A stretch of DNA of 64,000 nt from Aureococcus anophagefferens (lineage: Eukaryota; Sar; Pelagophyceae; Pelagomonadales; Pelagomonadaceae): positions 135,931 to 199,930 of the forward strand of contig NW_008705579.1 of the NCBI RefSeq assembly GCF_000186865.1, in the 5' to 3' direction. The notes beneath the pieces are model-generated. The model made no database searches and was not told where the DNA came from. It was given only the letters and a program-made list of their open reading frames with translations. This document shows, piece by piece, positions 17,716-26,686 of the stretch. The position numbers and the translations under genes are program-made. How positions within the stretch are numbered: the first letter of the stretch is position 1; every line of letters starts with the position of its first letter.

Positions 17716-18759
17716 ATGTCTCGCGGGATGAATCGACTCGACGCGCCCCTGCGTGGCCTCGTGCTGGATGATCTCCGGTTTCATGAGCTCCTGCGGCTCA
17801 CGGAGACGTGTCGCAGCTGGCGCACAGCAGTCAGCTCAGTGACTGAGATCAATTGTATCACGGTAGAAGAGGGTTTACGCGCCGCACACATGATGAACAA
17901 GATGACGCGCTGTCGGGTCCTATGGGTCGATGCCCGCAGTTTTTTCGAGCTTCGCGACATGATTCTACCATTGGCGATGATGCGCGACCTCCAACGGGTG
18001 ACGATCGAATTTGACGAAGGCGCTGACACGACTTCGTTCGCGCCGTCGTGCGATTTGCTGGTGCGATCGGGCGCTCTGCGGACGGCCCCAAACCTTCGAC
18101 GGTTTATGTTGCTAATGGAAAGTGACCATGGTGGAATACCCCTCGAGGAGGAGCTCCTGAGATCCCACGCTTTCAAGCAGCTGCTCGATCAAATGTCCCC
18201 TGGCTGCGCGCTACGCGCTGCCGTCCGTGGCCGTGTGCCTTCATTGTGGGTCTCCGAAATTCTGTCCAAGGGTGCGGATCCGAATGACAATCCCGATCCA
18301 GCCATTTACGATATCATCATCCACGTGGCATGTCAATATCAAAGCATCGACGTGATTCGACTTCTAGTTGACGCCGGAGCTGATCCTCACTGCCTGACCA
18401 ACTCAAATGAGTCGCTCTTGCATCATTCTGTTTCATGGCGGAAGAGCGGCGAAGTGGCCGAGGCTCTTCGTTACCTGCTCGATCTTGGGGTCAACGCGAG
18501 ACAAGTCGAGCTGCAGAATGGATATACGGTACTTCACTTCCTCCTCTGTAACCAAGAACTTGACCGCGATGAAATGCTTGAATCGGTAGAGCTCCTCTTA
18601 TCTCACGATCCCAGCCTGGCCAGCATACCCGACAAGGACGGCTTCACAGCGCACACCTTGCAGTTGTTTGAAGAATACGACAAGATCGAAGCCGGCCACC
18701 TCGCCGTCCTCCGCGTGCTCGCCAAGGCCGAGGCGGAACAGAGAAGAAAATCGAAATAA
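17716..18759 (+). CDS. F-box-like protein with ankyrin repeats, lower GC than neighbours
   Basis: The 347-residue protein has an F-box-like N-terminus (LRGLVLDDLRFHELLRLTETCRSWRTAV) and a C-terminal ankyrin region (about 170-340). The repeats include IHVACQYQSIDVIRLLVDAGADPH, a diverged unit around LLDLGVNA, and YTVLHFLL...VELLLSHDPSL. Such proteins usually select substrates for an SCF ubiquitin ligase. Codon use is clearly different from the neighbours, with many AT-ending codons, while its flanks return to high GC. That could reflect relaxed selection in an expanding gene family or more recent arrival. The first in-frame ATG is 17716; a second is at residue 5. The stop is 16 bp from that of the convergent gene. 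Confidence 0.72.
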   Translation: MSRGMNRLDAPLRGLVLDDLRFHELLRLTETCRSWRTAVSSVTEINCITVEEGLRAAHMMNKMTRCRVLWVDARSFFELRDMILPLAMMRDLQRVTIEFDEGADTTSFAPSCDLLVRSGALRTAPNLRRFMLLMESDHGGIPLEEELLRSHAFKQLLDQMSPGCALRAAVRGRVPSLWVSEILSKGADPNDNPDPAIYDIIIHVACQYQSIDVIRLLVDAGADPHCLTNSNESLLHHSVSWRKSGEVAEALRYLLDLGVNARQVELQNGYTVLHFLLCNQELDRDEMLESVELLLSHDPSLASIPDKDGFTAHTLQLFEEYDKIEAGHLAVLRVLAKAEAEQRRKSK

Positions 18760-18775
18760 AACTGCGAGATCAAAA

Positions 18776-19784
18776 CTAGGCGACGGGGATCGCGGGGCAG
18801 CCGCCCTTGGCGGCGTCGTCGGAGTTGAAGGGCGCGTCCCAGGCCTCGACGAGGTCGTCGAGCGAGACGCCCGTCGTCGCGAAGTCCGCGCCCGTGGGCA
18901 TCATGCCGTCGGCGCCCAGGATCGTCCGGTAGAAGCAGCCGACCCAGCACGCCGACGAGACGTTGCGCGCCGCGCCCTTGCCGCCGCAGCCGTCGAAGCA
19001 GCCGACGGCGTCGTGGGCCTCGATGTTGGAGAAGACGGAGTCGTCGGAGCACGTCTTGTTGACGACCTTGACGACCTCGGCGACGCGCCACGTGCAGGCG
19101 CCGTCGCCGTCGCCGCACCGCGCGCCCTTGAACGTCGAGTACCACTCGCCGCCCGTCTTCTTCCAGACGTTGCCGGACCAGCAGCCCCAGGGCTCCTCGA
19201 CGTACTTGTCCCACGTGCAGTCGCCGTAGCGGCCGAAGGTCTGCGAGATGTTCTCGCGGCCGACCGCGGGGCCCTCGCAGACCTCGAAGACGGGGCGCCG
19301 GCGGAAGCGGTCGTATTTGGGGCACGCGCAGATGTACTCACCCGTCGCGCAGGGCAGCCGCGACAGCGGGTCCGTGCCGTTGACGCAGATGTTGCACATG
19401 CCGTACTCGCCGAAGCGCGAGTCGACCTCGACGACGAGCTTGGAGATGACGAGGTCGCCGTCGACGACCTCGCCGTTCTCGCAGTCGCCGCTCCAGCCCC
19501 GGCCGGACGCGCACCTACCAAGGGCGACAGCGTCGGAGTGCTTCAAGTTTCGAGGAAAGCATCATCATGGTGTCTGCGGACGCTGGCGCGCACTCGACGG
19601 GCGTCACCGCGCTCTTCAGATCGAAGAAGATGTCGCCGTTGAGGTCGCTCGTGTCCATGTCGCTGGGGATGACGCCCTCGTGGAGCGGGTTCACGTGGTA
19701 CAACGTGAGGTTTTCGGCATACTGCGGATCGATGCCGCGCGCCGAGGCGCCGGCGAGCAGCAGCGCGGCCGTGGCGCGCAACAT
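18776..19784 (-). CDS. Secreted cysteine-rich protein of unknown function; two exons
   Basis: Exon 1 is 19784-19594 and exon 2 is 19514-18776, giving 309 residues. The protein starts with a signal peptide (MLRATAALLLAGASA) and has more than 20 cysteines. Most are in the second exon, in patterns such as CNICVNG, CACPKY and CFDGCGGKG, so a disulfide-bonded extracellular or vacuolar protein is likely. Motifs such as NGEVVDGDLVISKL and DCTWDKYVEEPWGCW suggest a lineage-specific family, but I recognise no named domain. The two parts are in different frames. A 79-bp GT-AG intron (19515-19593) joins them through GA|G (phase 2) and is flanked by a 7-of-8 direct repeat, GTGCGCGC/GTGCGCGT. The stop lies 16 bp from the ankyrin gene's stop. 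Confidence 0.7.
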
Positions 19785-19930
19785 AGCTCTCCGAGGCTGA
19801 CTGTGGAGAAATGGCGAGCACTGCATCCTCGAGGCAACATACGACGTTGAACTTGCGGAGCTCGTACTTCCAGGACTCGAGCGAGTGCAGCACCTTCGCA
19901 GCGAGCTGCCACATTGAGCCGAGTACTTTG

Positions 19931-20686
19931 TTACAGCCGCTCCCAGGCGAGGATGGTGGCGTCGACGTTGATGCTCGCGAAGCCGTCGTCCGTGACGAAG
20001 CTGTCGCCGTCGATGAGCTGCTTCCAGCAGCGGCCGCCGCCGTCGCTCCGGCACTCGCGGAAGGCCCGGTCGATGGGCTCCGTCGCGGGCGCGGAGAGGC
20101 TCAGCACGACGCCCCCGCGGCGCACGGTCCGCGCGAGCTCCGCCGCGCAGAGGCGGAGCTGGTCGTAGGCCAGGGCCTTGTCCCGGCCGCCGGAGAGGAA
20201 GACGGCGTCCAGCGTGCCCTTCTCGAAGACGGCGTCGAAGGCGTCGTCGCCGTAGGGGAGGGACCGCGCGTCCGCGACGCGCAGGTCCACGCGATCCGCG
20301 CGCTCGTCGCCGAGGCGCGCCCGCGCGCGCGCGACGCCCTCGGGCGCGTAGTCCGACGCGGCGACGCTCGTGAAGCCCGCGTCGACGAGGCCCACCGCGG
20401 CGTCGTCGTTGCCCACGCCGGGCACGAGCACGCGCGCGGCGCGGTCGGGCACGAGCTCAAGCCACAGCGGCTCGACGTCGGCCCAGTTGCAGTACCACGA
20501 GAATGCCGCCTCGTCCGCGTAGACGCCGTCCCAATAGCTCTGCCGGCCGAAGCGCGACTCGGCCTCGGACGGCTCCGGCGCGACGACCGGCGACGCGCGC
20601 CGCCGCACGGCTCGTCGACGCTGCGCAGCTGGTCCAAAGGACGCGCAGGGCAAGGAGAGGAGAATGAGGGCCGCTGGTAGCGCCAT
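19931..20686 (-). CDS. SAM-dependent methyltransferase (EEF1A-KMT4/METTL-like), probably plastid-targeted
   Basis: The 251-residue protein begins with a signal peptide (MALPAALILLSLPCASFGPA). The CASF-G-P around the cleavage site and the following Arg/Ala-rich stretch fit the ASAFAP-type bipartite plastid signal of stramenopile algae. The enzyme part has FGRQSYWDGVYADE, the nucleotide-binding VLVPGVGNDDAAVGLVDAG, SDYAPEGV, and VFEKGTLDAVFLSGG. These match the METTL12/13 and EEF1A-KMT4-like family, whose known members methylate lysines of elongation factor 1A. If it is in the plastid the substrate must differ; this is inference. The start chosen is the first ATG before the signal. Confidence 0.78.
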   Translation of the reverse strand: MALPAALILLSLPCASFGPAAQRRRAVRRRASPVVAPEPSEAESRFGRQSYWDGVYADEAAFSWYCNWADVEPLWLELVPDRAARVLVPGVGNDDAAVGLVDAGFTSVAASDYAPEGVARARARLGDERADRVDLRVADARSLPYGDDAFDAVFEKGTLDAVFLSGGRDKALAYDQLRLCAAELARTVRRGGVVLSLSAPATEPIDRAFRECRSDGGGRCWKQLIDGDSFVTDDGFASINVDATILAWERL

Positions 20687-20890
20687 CGTGGGTGCGCGCG
20701 GCTTCAAACGCGTCGAATTAGGGCATGTAAACGCGCTGCAAATGGCTCTCCATACGGAATTGCCACAGCAAAAAAAAATTTCAAGCAAAGGCAGAGCATG
20801 GACGCCAGTCTTATGCTGGCCTAGCTCGCCACGTTTGTCCTCCCGCGGTCCCTCGCCGGCGAGGCCGACGCCTTCGTGCGTTACCTCCTC

Positions 20891-21780
20891 ATGCTCTACC
20901 CCTTCACGCCAGAAACGGCACCCACGCGCCTGCGCGTGCCCAACGACAACTCGTGCCTCTTCTACGCCGTGGCCTACCTCTGCGACGAGTCGCTCGACGA
21001 GACGGCCGCCACGACGGCCGCCAAGGCGGCGGAGCTGCGCGGCGTCTGCCGCGACGCGGCGGCGGCGGACCCGGACCCCGCGACGCGCGCGCTCATCCTC
21101 GGCCAGTCCGTCGAGGACTACGGGCGCTGGATCATGGTCGACCACAACTGGGGCGGCGAGAGCGAGATCCTGGCGCTCGCCGCGCACTACGGGCGCCGCG
21201 TCGCCGTCGTGAGCGCCGACGCGCTGCTCACGTACGGCGACGCCGGGCCGACGTGCTACCTGCTCTACACGGGGACGCACTACGCAGGGCAGCAAAAGGG
21301 TGATTCAACGTCGCTTCAATGTGAGTGTTCCGCGCGCGCGCGTTCCGAAAAAAGCATCCACGCTTCGAGGCCGTTCCGAGAGATGATCGCTCGTCCAAAA
21401 ATCAGCCAAAACGAGTGGAAAACGGCCGAGATATGAGCCTTTGAAGTTGGGAATTTCGCACCCTTTTGCTGCCCAGGCACTACGACTGCCTCCTCGGCGC
21501 GGGCGGCGCGCGGTCCTTCGACGGCGGCGCGCCGCCCGACTTCGAGGCCGCGTGCAGGGCCGTCGCGGAGGCCGCGCGCGCGAAGGCCGCGAAGCGCGAC
21601 GCGTCGGAGGTCATCTACCGCGTCAGGTGCGGCGGCTGCGGCGCCAAGTTCGTCGACGCCGCGGGCTTCCAGGCGCACTGCGCCGAGGTCGAGCACGACG
21701 ACGACTTCTGCTACGAGTGCGACGACATCTTCGAGGCCGTCTACGACGACGACGACGACGACGACGGCGCGGCGTCATAA
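20891..21780 (+). CDS. OTU-family deubiquitinase (OTU1/YOD1 type) with C-terminal zinc finger; two exons split by an introner
   Basis: Exon 1 is 20891-21276 and exon 2 is 21477-21780, giving 229 residues. The catalytic loop is VPNDNSCLF (D19, C22) and the catalytic histidine is H130 in GTHYD. The HYD codons are restored only when the 200-bp intron is removed. A C2H2 finger (CGGCGAKFVDAAGFQAHCAEVEH) at the C-terminus matches OTU1/YOD1, which trims ubiquitin on ER-associated-degradation clients through Cdc48/p97. An Asp-rich tail ends the protein. The first ATG after an in-frame TAG at 20822 is 20891. That start leaves no UBX-like N-terminal domain, which is shorter than YOD1. Confidence 0.88.
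21285..21476 (-). mobile_element. Introner element copy 2 (192 bp), spliced as an intron of the OTU gene
   Basis: The element is flanked by a perfect 8-bp target duplication, GCACTACG, at 21277-21284 and 21477-21484. Terminal inverted repeats are GGGCAGCAAAAGGGTG and its complement. The predicted intron is 21277-21476 (200 bp, phase 2), with a GC donor from the first duplication and a CAG acceptor at the element end. Removing it rebuilds the catalytic GTHYD motif of the OTU protease, which is strong evidence that it is spliced. The element lies in the opposite orientation relative to its gene from copies 1 and 3. Its interior differs from copy 1 at only three positions, so the two are recent relatives. 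Confidence 0.93.
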
Positions 21781-21790
21781 AAAACGCGGG

Positions 21791-23557
21791 TTAGTCGCGC
21801 ATGCGGCGGGCGACGTCGGCGAGCTTGGCCTGGGCCCGCGCGTGGAGCCGCTGGGCGCCGCGGAAGTAGGGGAGCTGGAGGTAGAGGAAGAGGAAGATCT
21901 CGAGGTGGGAGCGGAGCGGGACCCAGGCGTGGATCCGGTGGATCGAGTCGTTGAGCAGGAGCGCGTCCCGGAGGCCCACGGCGGCCCAGAAGGCGAGGTA
22001 GCGGAGCATCTTCGCGTCGCCGAGGGCCGTCGCGCGCGGCGCGCGCACGCAGCGCAGCGTCGCGAGCACGGGGACGCCGAAGCCGACGGCGACGGCGCCC
22101 GCGCGCGCGACGGGCCCGACGGTCATGGCCGCGAAGCAGCCGACGGCCGCCGCGCGCCAGCCGTCGGCGTCGGAGGCGACCTCGGCGACGTGGTCGCGGA
22201 GCCCCGCGTAGCGGTCGCCGAGCGCCGTCTCCAGCAGCGTGCCCGGCGCGAGCGTCGCCGCGCCCGCGCGCGCGAGGTTCGTCGCGCGGCGCCACCACTC
22301 CGCGTCGCCGCCGCGCCGCGCGCTCCGCGGCGACGGCGGCGGCGGCCGGTCGTCCGGCGGCGCCCAGCGGCCCGCGATCGCGGCGAGCGCGGCGAAGGCG
22401 AGCTCGGGCCCGCGGAGCGCGCCGAGGCTCAGCCAGACGAGCGCCGCGCCGCGCGCCTCGGCGCCGGCCGCGGCGACGGACCCGAGCTTCGAGGACCGGA
22501 AGTCCGACGGCGCGAAGGGCAGCGCGTGCGCGGCGCCGCGGCAGAACCAGCACGCGCCGACGACGGCCCAGAACTTGAGCTGCGCCTCGACGGCGCGGCG
22601 CGCGTCGTCGGCCGCGAAGCGCCGCCGCAGCGTCAGCGTCCGCTCCCGCGACGCCGCGACGTCCGCGGCGCCGGCGATGGTCGTGCGCCGCACCTTGGGC
22701 TTGGGCTTGCGCTGCCGCAGCTGCTCGCGCGTCCGGTAGTAGACCGCGGCGGCGCCCTCGGGCTCGTCGCGCGCGGGCGACGCGGGCGGCGACGCGGGCG
22801 GCGACGGCGGCGGCGGCTCCGGGTTGGGCTCGTCGCTCTGCGCCGCGGCCCACTTGCGCAGGGCGGCGTCGGCGCCGTAGAGCCGCGCGACGAGGACCAG
22901 CGACGCGAGCCGCGGCGACCGGAGGACGCCGCCGAACCGTTCCGGGAACGCGCGGCGGCCGCCGAGGACCGCGGCGACGTAGAGCGCGTGGGGCAGCGCC
23001 GAGGCGGCCACGCGCGACTTCTCCGCGAGCTTCTTGAGCGCGCTCGCGTACGCGCGGCGCGCCTCGAGGACTCTGGCGTCGTAGGCCCGTCGCGCGGCGC
23101 CGAGCTTCGCGGCGACGGCCCTGAGCGTCTCGCTCGTGCGCACCCAGCGCCGGAAGCGCCAGAGCGCGTAGAGGAACAGCAGGACGCCGACCTCGGCGAG
23201 CTGCCACTCCTCGGGCTGGCGGCGGAAGAGCGCGACCGCGCGACGGGCCGCGGGCACGACGACGAGGCCCGCGAGCGCCCACAGCGACGCGAGGAACCGC
23301 GCGAGGCTAGCGACGACGTCCTGGCTCGCCGCGGCGACGTCGCGCACGTAGTTCGCCTGCGCCGGGTCGAGCAGCGCCAGGCCGTCGTCGAAGCGCAGCA
23401 CCGCGGCGTCGACGAACAGCAGGTACCGTTCCTGGGCCCAGCCGGCGGCCGCGGCGGCCGCGGGCCCGCATTTCTCGAGCAGCACGGCGTAGAGCGTCGC
23501 GGCGTTGCTCGCCGCGGCTGCGGCCGTCGTCGTTGTGGATGACACGAGCGTGCTCAT
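21791..23557 (-). CDS. Multi-pass membrane protein with a C-terminal REEP/HVA22 (TB2/DP1)-like region
   Basis: The 588-residue protein is Ala- and Arg-rich with several hydrophobic segments (about 85-105, 120-135, 330-345, 365-400 and 465-500). Pro-rich linkers (PEPPPPSPPASPPASPA) separate the halves. The last about 90 residues (RYLAFWAAVGLRDALLLND, then WVPLRSHLEIFLFLYLQLPYFRGAQRL) resemble the hairpin domain of REEP/HVA22 proteins that shape tubular ER. The N-terminal half matches nothing I recognise. The ATG at 23557 is the first in frame. The gene ends ten bases from the OTU gene's stop. ER-membrane location is the most likely; the function is uncertain. Confidence 0.6.
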   Translation of the reverse strand: MSTLVSSTTTTAAAAASNAATLYAVLLEKCGPAAAAAAGWAQERYLLFVDAAVLRFDDGLALLDPAQANYVRDVAAASQDVVASLARFLASLWALAGLVVVPAARRAVALFRRQPEEWQLAEVGVLLFLYALWRFRRWVRTSETLRAVAAKLGAARRAYDARVLEARRAYASALKKLAEKSRVAASALPHALYVAAVLGGRRAFPERFGGVLRSPRLASLVLVARLYGADAALRKWAAAQSDEPNPEPPPPSPPASPPASPARDEPEGAAAVYYRTREQLRQRKPKPKVRRTTIAGAADVAASRERTLTLRRRFAADDARRAVEAQLKFWAVVGACWFCRGAAHALPFAPSDFRSSKLGSVAAAGAEARGAALVWLSLGALRGPELAFAALAAIAGRWAPPDDRPPPPSPRSARRGGDAEWWRRATNLARAGAATLAPGTLLETALGDRYAGLRDHVAEVASDADGWRAAAVGCFAAMTVGPVARAGAVAVGFGVPVLATLRCVRAPRATALGDAKMLRYLAFWAAVGLRDALLLNDSIHRIHAWVPLRSHLEIFLFLYLQLPYFRGAQRLHARAQAKLADVARRMRD

Positions 23558-23718
23558 GCTGCGGATTTGAAGCTACAGTAGTTCATCGCGCGAGCTCTTT
23601 GTGGCAAGACGTTGGAGCTCGTGTTAACGGCGCCATGGGCGCCGAATGGGCGTGGCAGGAGAAGCAGCCCCACCGATCGGTGCCGATAAATTTTGGCATG
23701 GAGGAGGCCTAAGAGCCA

Positions 23719-25251
23719 ATGTGTGTGGCGCGCCGCTCGCCGTGGCTCGTCGCCGCCGCGGCGTGGGCCCTGCGCGGCGTCGACTCCGGCGAGGCGGCCT
23801 GCGGCAAGGTTTTTATTTATGACCTGCCGCCGGCCCTCTACGACCTCCGGTGGCGGCCGTCGCCGACGCCCGGCGCGACGCCGCGCGAGCGCCTGGCGCC
23901 CTTCGCGTCCGTGGAGGAGGTCTTCGGCAGCGAGCACGTCGAGAAGTCGCGGTCCTGCGAGGGCCTCGACGACCACGCCTTCGAGAGCCTCTACGCGACG
24001 GAGCAGTGGGGCGCGGCGGAGCAGCTTTTGTACCGCGCGGCGACGAGCGGCCGGTGCCCGCGGACGCTGGACCCGTCCGAGGCCGACATCTTCCTCGTGC
24101 CCGTGCTCCCGAAGGCGAAGAGCGGCGGCGGCTGGGTCGCCGCCTGCAACGCGACGGGCGCGGATGAGCGAAGTCTGGTAAAGGCGCTGCCGCACCTGAA
24201 CGAGCGCACCGCGCACCGCCACGTCATGGTCGTCGCCAAGGGCCTGGCGAGCGCCAAGACCTGCGACTGGTTCCTCGAGCCCAGGACGCTGCTGAAGCGC
24301 GCCGTGCGGGTGGCCTACAGCGCCAAGGTCATGCTCCCAAAATCGGACTTCGACGCGGCGCGGACGAAGCCGCGCTACGGCCCCGCGCACCTGCCCTACG
24401 TGCCCCGGAGCGCCGTCTACTACGACCGCACGCTCCCCGCCGGCGACGAGCTGCGCGCGGAGCTGTTCGTCGCGCCGAATTTGGTGTCGATCCCCTACGC
24501 CACTTCGGTCCACGGCGCGGCGGCCGCGGGCGACGTCGGCGAGCGCGCGCCCTGGAGCCGGCGCCACCACCGGAACCTGCTCATGTCCTTCCAGGGCAAG
24601 TTGGGGCGCGAGGCCGGGTCGCACCGCGGCGCGACGAACGGCACGTTCATCGTCGACAAGCACTACGGCGCGGCCGTCCGCGCGCGCGTCGTCCAGATCT
24701 GCGAGGCCGCGCCGGAGAACTTCTGCCACGTCGATTTGATCGCTTACCGCGAGCGGTCCAAGTGTTTCCTGGGTCTCGGCACGACGTCCTTCCACCCGGA
24801 GACGATGGAGCTCGCGAAAGCCAAGTCCGTCTTCTGCCTCGAGCCCCTCGGCGACTCGCCCTACCGCAAGTCCATCTGGGACTCGCTGAGCCTCGGCTGC
24901 ATCCCCGTCGTCTTCTCGCTGTACAGCGAGATCACGGCGCCCTGGCACTGGGGGCCCTGGCGCAACGCCTCGCGCGTCTACGTGCCCGAGGCGCGGCTCA
25001 ACGACGACGCCTTCGACCTCGTGGACCACCTGCGGAGCATCCCGGAGGCGGACGTCAAGGCCATGCAGGCGACCATCGCCCACCACGCGCGGTCCATCCA
25101 GATCGCCGTCGACGACGTGCCCCACGACGCGTTCGAGACCCTCGTGCGGCGCCTCGTCGCCGAGGTCGAGGCCCACGAGGCGTCGCCGGGCTTCCCGGCG
25201 CCCTTCGACCCGGGCGAGACGGGCCAGTGGCTCGACGTCGGGACGCACTAA
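23719..25251 (+). CDS. Exostosin-like glycosyltransferase (GT47 family)
   Basis: The 510-residue protein starts with a short hydrophobic N-terminal segment (signal or anchor) and continues with KVFIYDLPPALYD, the hallmark opening of exostosin/GT47 proteins. It then has DIFLVPVLPK and, towards the C-terminus, FCLEPLGDSPYRKSIWDSLSLGCIPVVFS, which is the conserved nucleotide-sugar-binding block of this family. In plants and animals GT47 enzymes build heparan, xyloglucan, pectin or arabinan chains in the Golgi. Which sugar it transfers cannot be told. The promoter is shared with the HVA22-like gene, with 161 bp between the starts. It is the first of four neighbouring secretory-pathway genes. Confidence 0.88.
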   Translation: MCVARRSPWLVAAAAWALRGVDSGEAACGKVFIYDLPPALYDLRWRPSPTPGATPRERLAPFASVEEVFGSEHVEKSRSCEGLDDHAFESLYATEQWGAAEQLLYRAATSGRCPRTLDPSEADIFLVPVLPKAKSGGGWVAACNATGADERSLVKALPHLNERTAHRHVMVVAKGLASAKTCDWFLEPRTLLKRAVRVAYSAKVMLPKSDFDAARTKPRYGPAHLPYVPRSAVYYDRTLPAGDELRAELFVAPNLVSIPYATSVHGAAAAGDVGERAPWSRRHHRNLLMSFQGKLGREAGSHRGATNGTFIVDKHYGAAVRARVVQICEAAPENFCHVDLIAYRERSKCFLGLGTTSFHPETMELAKAKSVFCLEPLGDSPYRKSIWDSLSLGCIPVVFSLYSEITAPWHWGPWRNASRVYVPEARLNDDAFDLVDHLRSIPEADVKAMQATIAHHARSIQIAVDDVPHDAFETLVRRLVAEVEAHEASPGFPAPFDPGETGQWLDVGTH

Positions 25252-25489
25252 CGCGATTTCACGGTCGTCGAAGAAGACGGTGAAGGACTCGTTGAAGCTG
25301 AACTTCAATGAAGGTATTAGTAAAAAGCCAGAAATGTTCATTGCGATCGAGAAGTCGGGCAGCACGTGCGATAGGCAGCCCCAGAGTGCATGATGGGTGC
25401 ATTGTAGCTCTGCGTCGGTGTGCCGGCGGCCTGTGCCTTCTCGGAGGGCACAGACGCACGGCGCGCGACGTCCAACCTTCGCTGCATCG

Positions 25490-26666
25490 ATGCGTTCGGC
25501 GCTGCGGCGCTGCCTCGCCCTCGCGTGCGTCGTCGCCGGCGGCGGCGCCGACGTCGCGCACCTCGAGCGCCTCGAGCGCCTCGAGCGCCTCGACGCGTGG
25601 CTCGCGTCGAACACGTCCGCGGCGCCGCCGGCGCACTGGGCCGTGACGGCGCCGTCGGACGTCCGCGCGGGCTCGGGCTTCGTGCTCGAGAGCGGCCAGA
25701 AGCAGGTCGTCGCGTCGCAGCTCACCGGGGCGAGCGGCGCGCAGGTCATCGTCAAGGCGCTCCGCAAGGCCGCCGGGCCCTTCGCCTTCGGCGACCGCGC
25801 GAGCGACATCGCCTACTTCGAGCTGGTCTACCTCGAGTACCTCCGCGGCGCGCCGGGCGTCCCGCTCCTCCACGGCGGCTGGGAGACGCGGTCCCACGTG
25901 TTCTGGGTGACGAGCCACGACGGCCTGCCCACCGCCACGGGCAAGGGCACGCACGCGCACCCCATGCGCCAACCTGCGCCCCCCGGGGGCCGTCCCGCGT
26001 CGCGCTCGAGGCGCCCGCCCCCCAAAAAGGTACTACCTCGCGGACTACGACCGCCGCGCCACCGAGGAGCCCGTCGCCCTCGCGATTGCCTGGCTGCGCT
26101 GCTTGCGGTCCTTCGGCGAGCGCGGCGGCTTCGTGCTGACGGACTTCAAGCCGGAGCAGTTCACGCTGGACTCGCGCGGCCGCATCTCGCTCGTCGACGG
26201 TCCCGCGCCGAACGCCGGCGACGTCGCGGCGTTCGCGCGGCGCCACTTCGACGGCTGGCGCGGCCCGGCCCCGCCGAGCCACATCGCCGTCGCCGGCGCG
26301 CCGCCCCCGGCGCAGCCGGACCTCGAGCCGGGCGGCCCGCGGCCCTGCGGCGCCGCGGGGCCGACGCTCACCTGCGCGGCGCGGTCGCACCAGAACCACC
26401 ACGGCTGCCGCTACGCCGACTGCGCGAACGCGACGGGCGCGCCCGAGCTCGCGGCCTGCGAGGCGGACGGCGCCTGCGCGCGCTTCGACTGGCGCGCCCA
26501 CGTCTTCGACGCGGCGACGCGGTCCTGGATCTTCCCGCGGATCATCTCCCTCGCGCGCGACCGGGGCGCGGCGAAGCGGCTCAAGAAGCTCCTCGGGCCC
26601 ATGACGGCCCGGGACCCGCGCGACCGGCCACAATTCTCCGCGCTCCTCCGGGACCTCGCGCCCTAG
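25490..26666 (+). CDS. FAM69/DIPK-like secretory-pathway kinase-like protein; one short intron
   Basis: A signal peptide (MRSALRRCLALACVVAGGG) precedes a Leu/Glu heptad-like stretch made of repeated GAGCGCCTC units. The kinase-like core has AQVIVKALRKA (lysine position), GFVLTDFKPEQFTLD (catalytic-loop position, D in place of HRD) and SLVDGP (DFG position). A Cys-rich region (about 8 cysteines in CRYADC...CEADGAC) near the C-terminus resembles FAM69/DIPK proteins of the ER/Golgi. The two halves are in different frames. The acceptor is clear (AAAAAG|G at 26029). The donor is probably a GC at 25951, giving a 79-bp intron and 365 residues, but 25957 also keeps the frame. Catalytic competence is uncertain. 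Confidence 0.6.
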
Positions 26667-26686
26667 TACAACGGTCGAAACACAGG

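Noticed and set aside
25259..25400. Minus-strand frame with MNISGFLLIPSLKFSFNES
   Set aside because: It lies in a low-GC intergenic piece; hydrophobic content reflects base composition. It only continues into antisense of the flanking genes.
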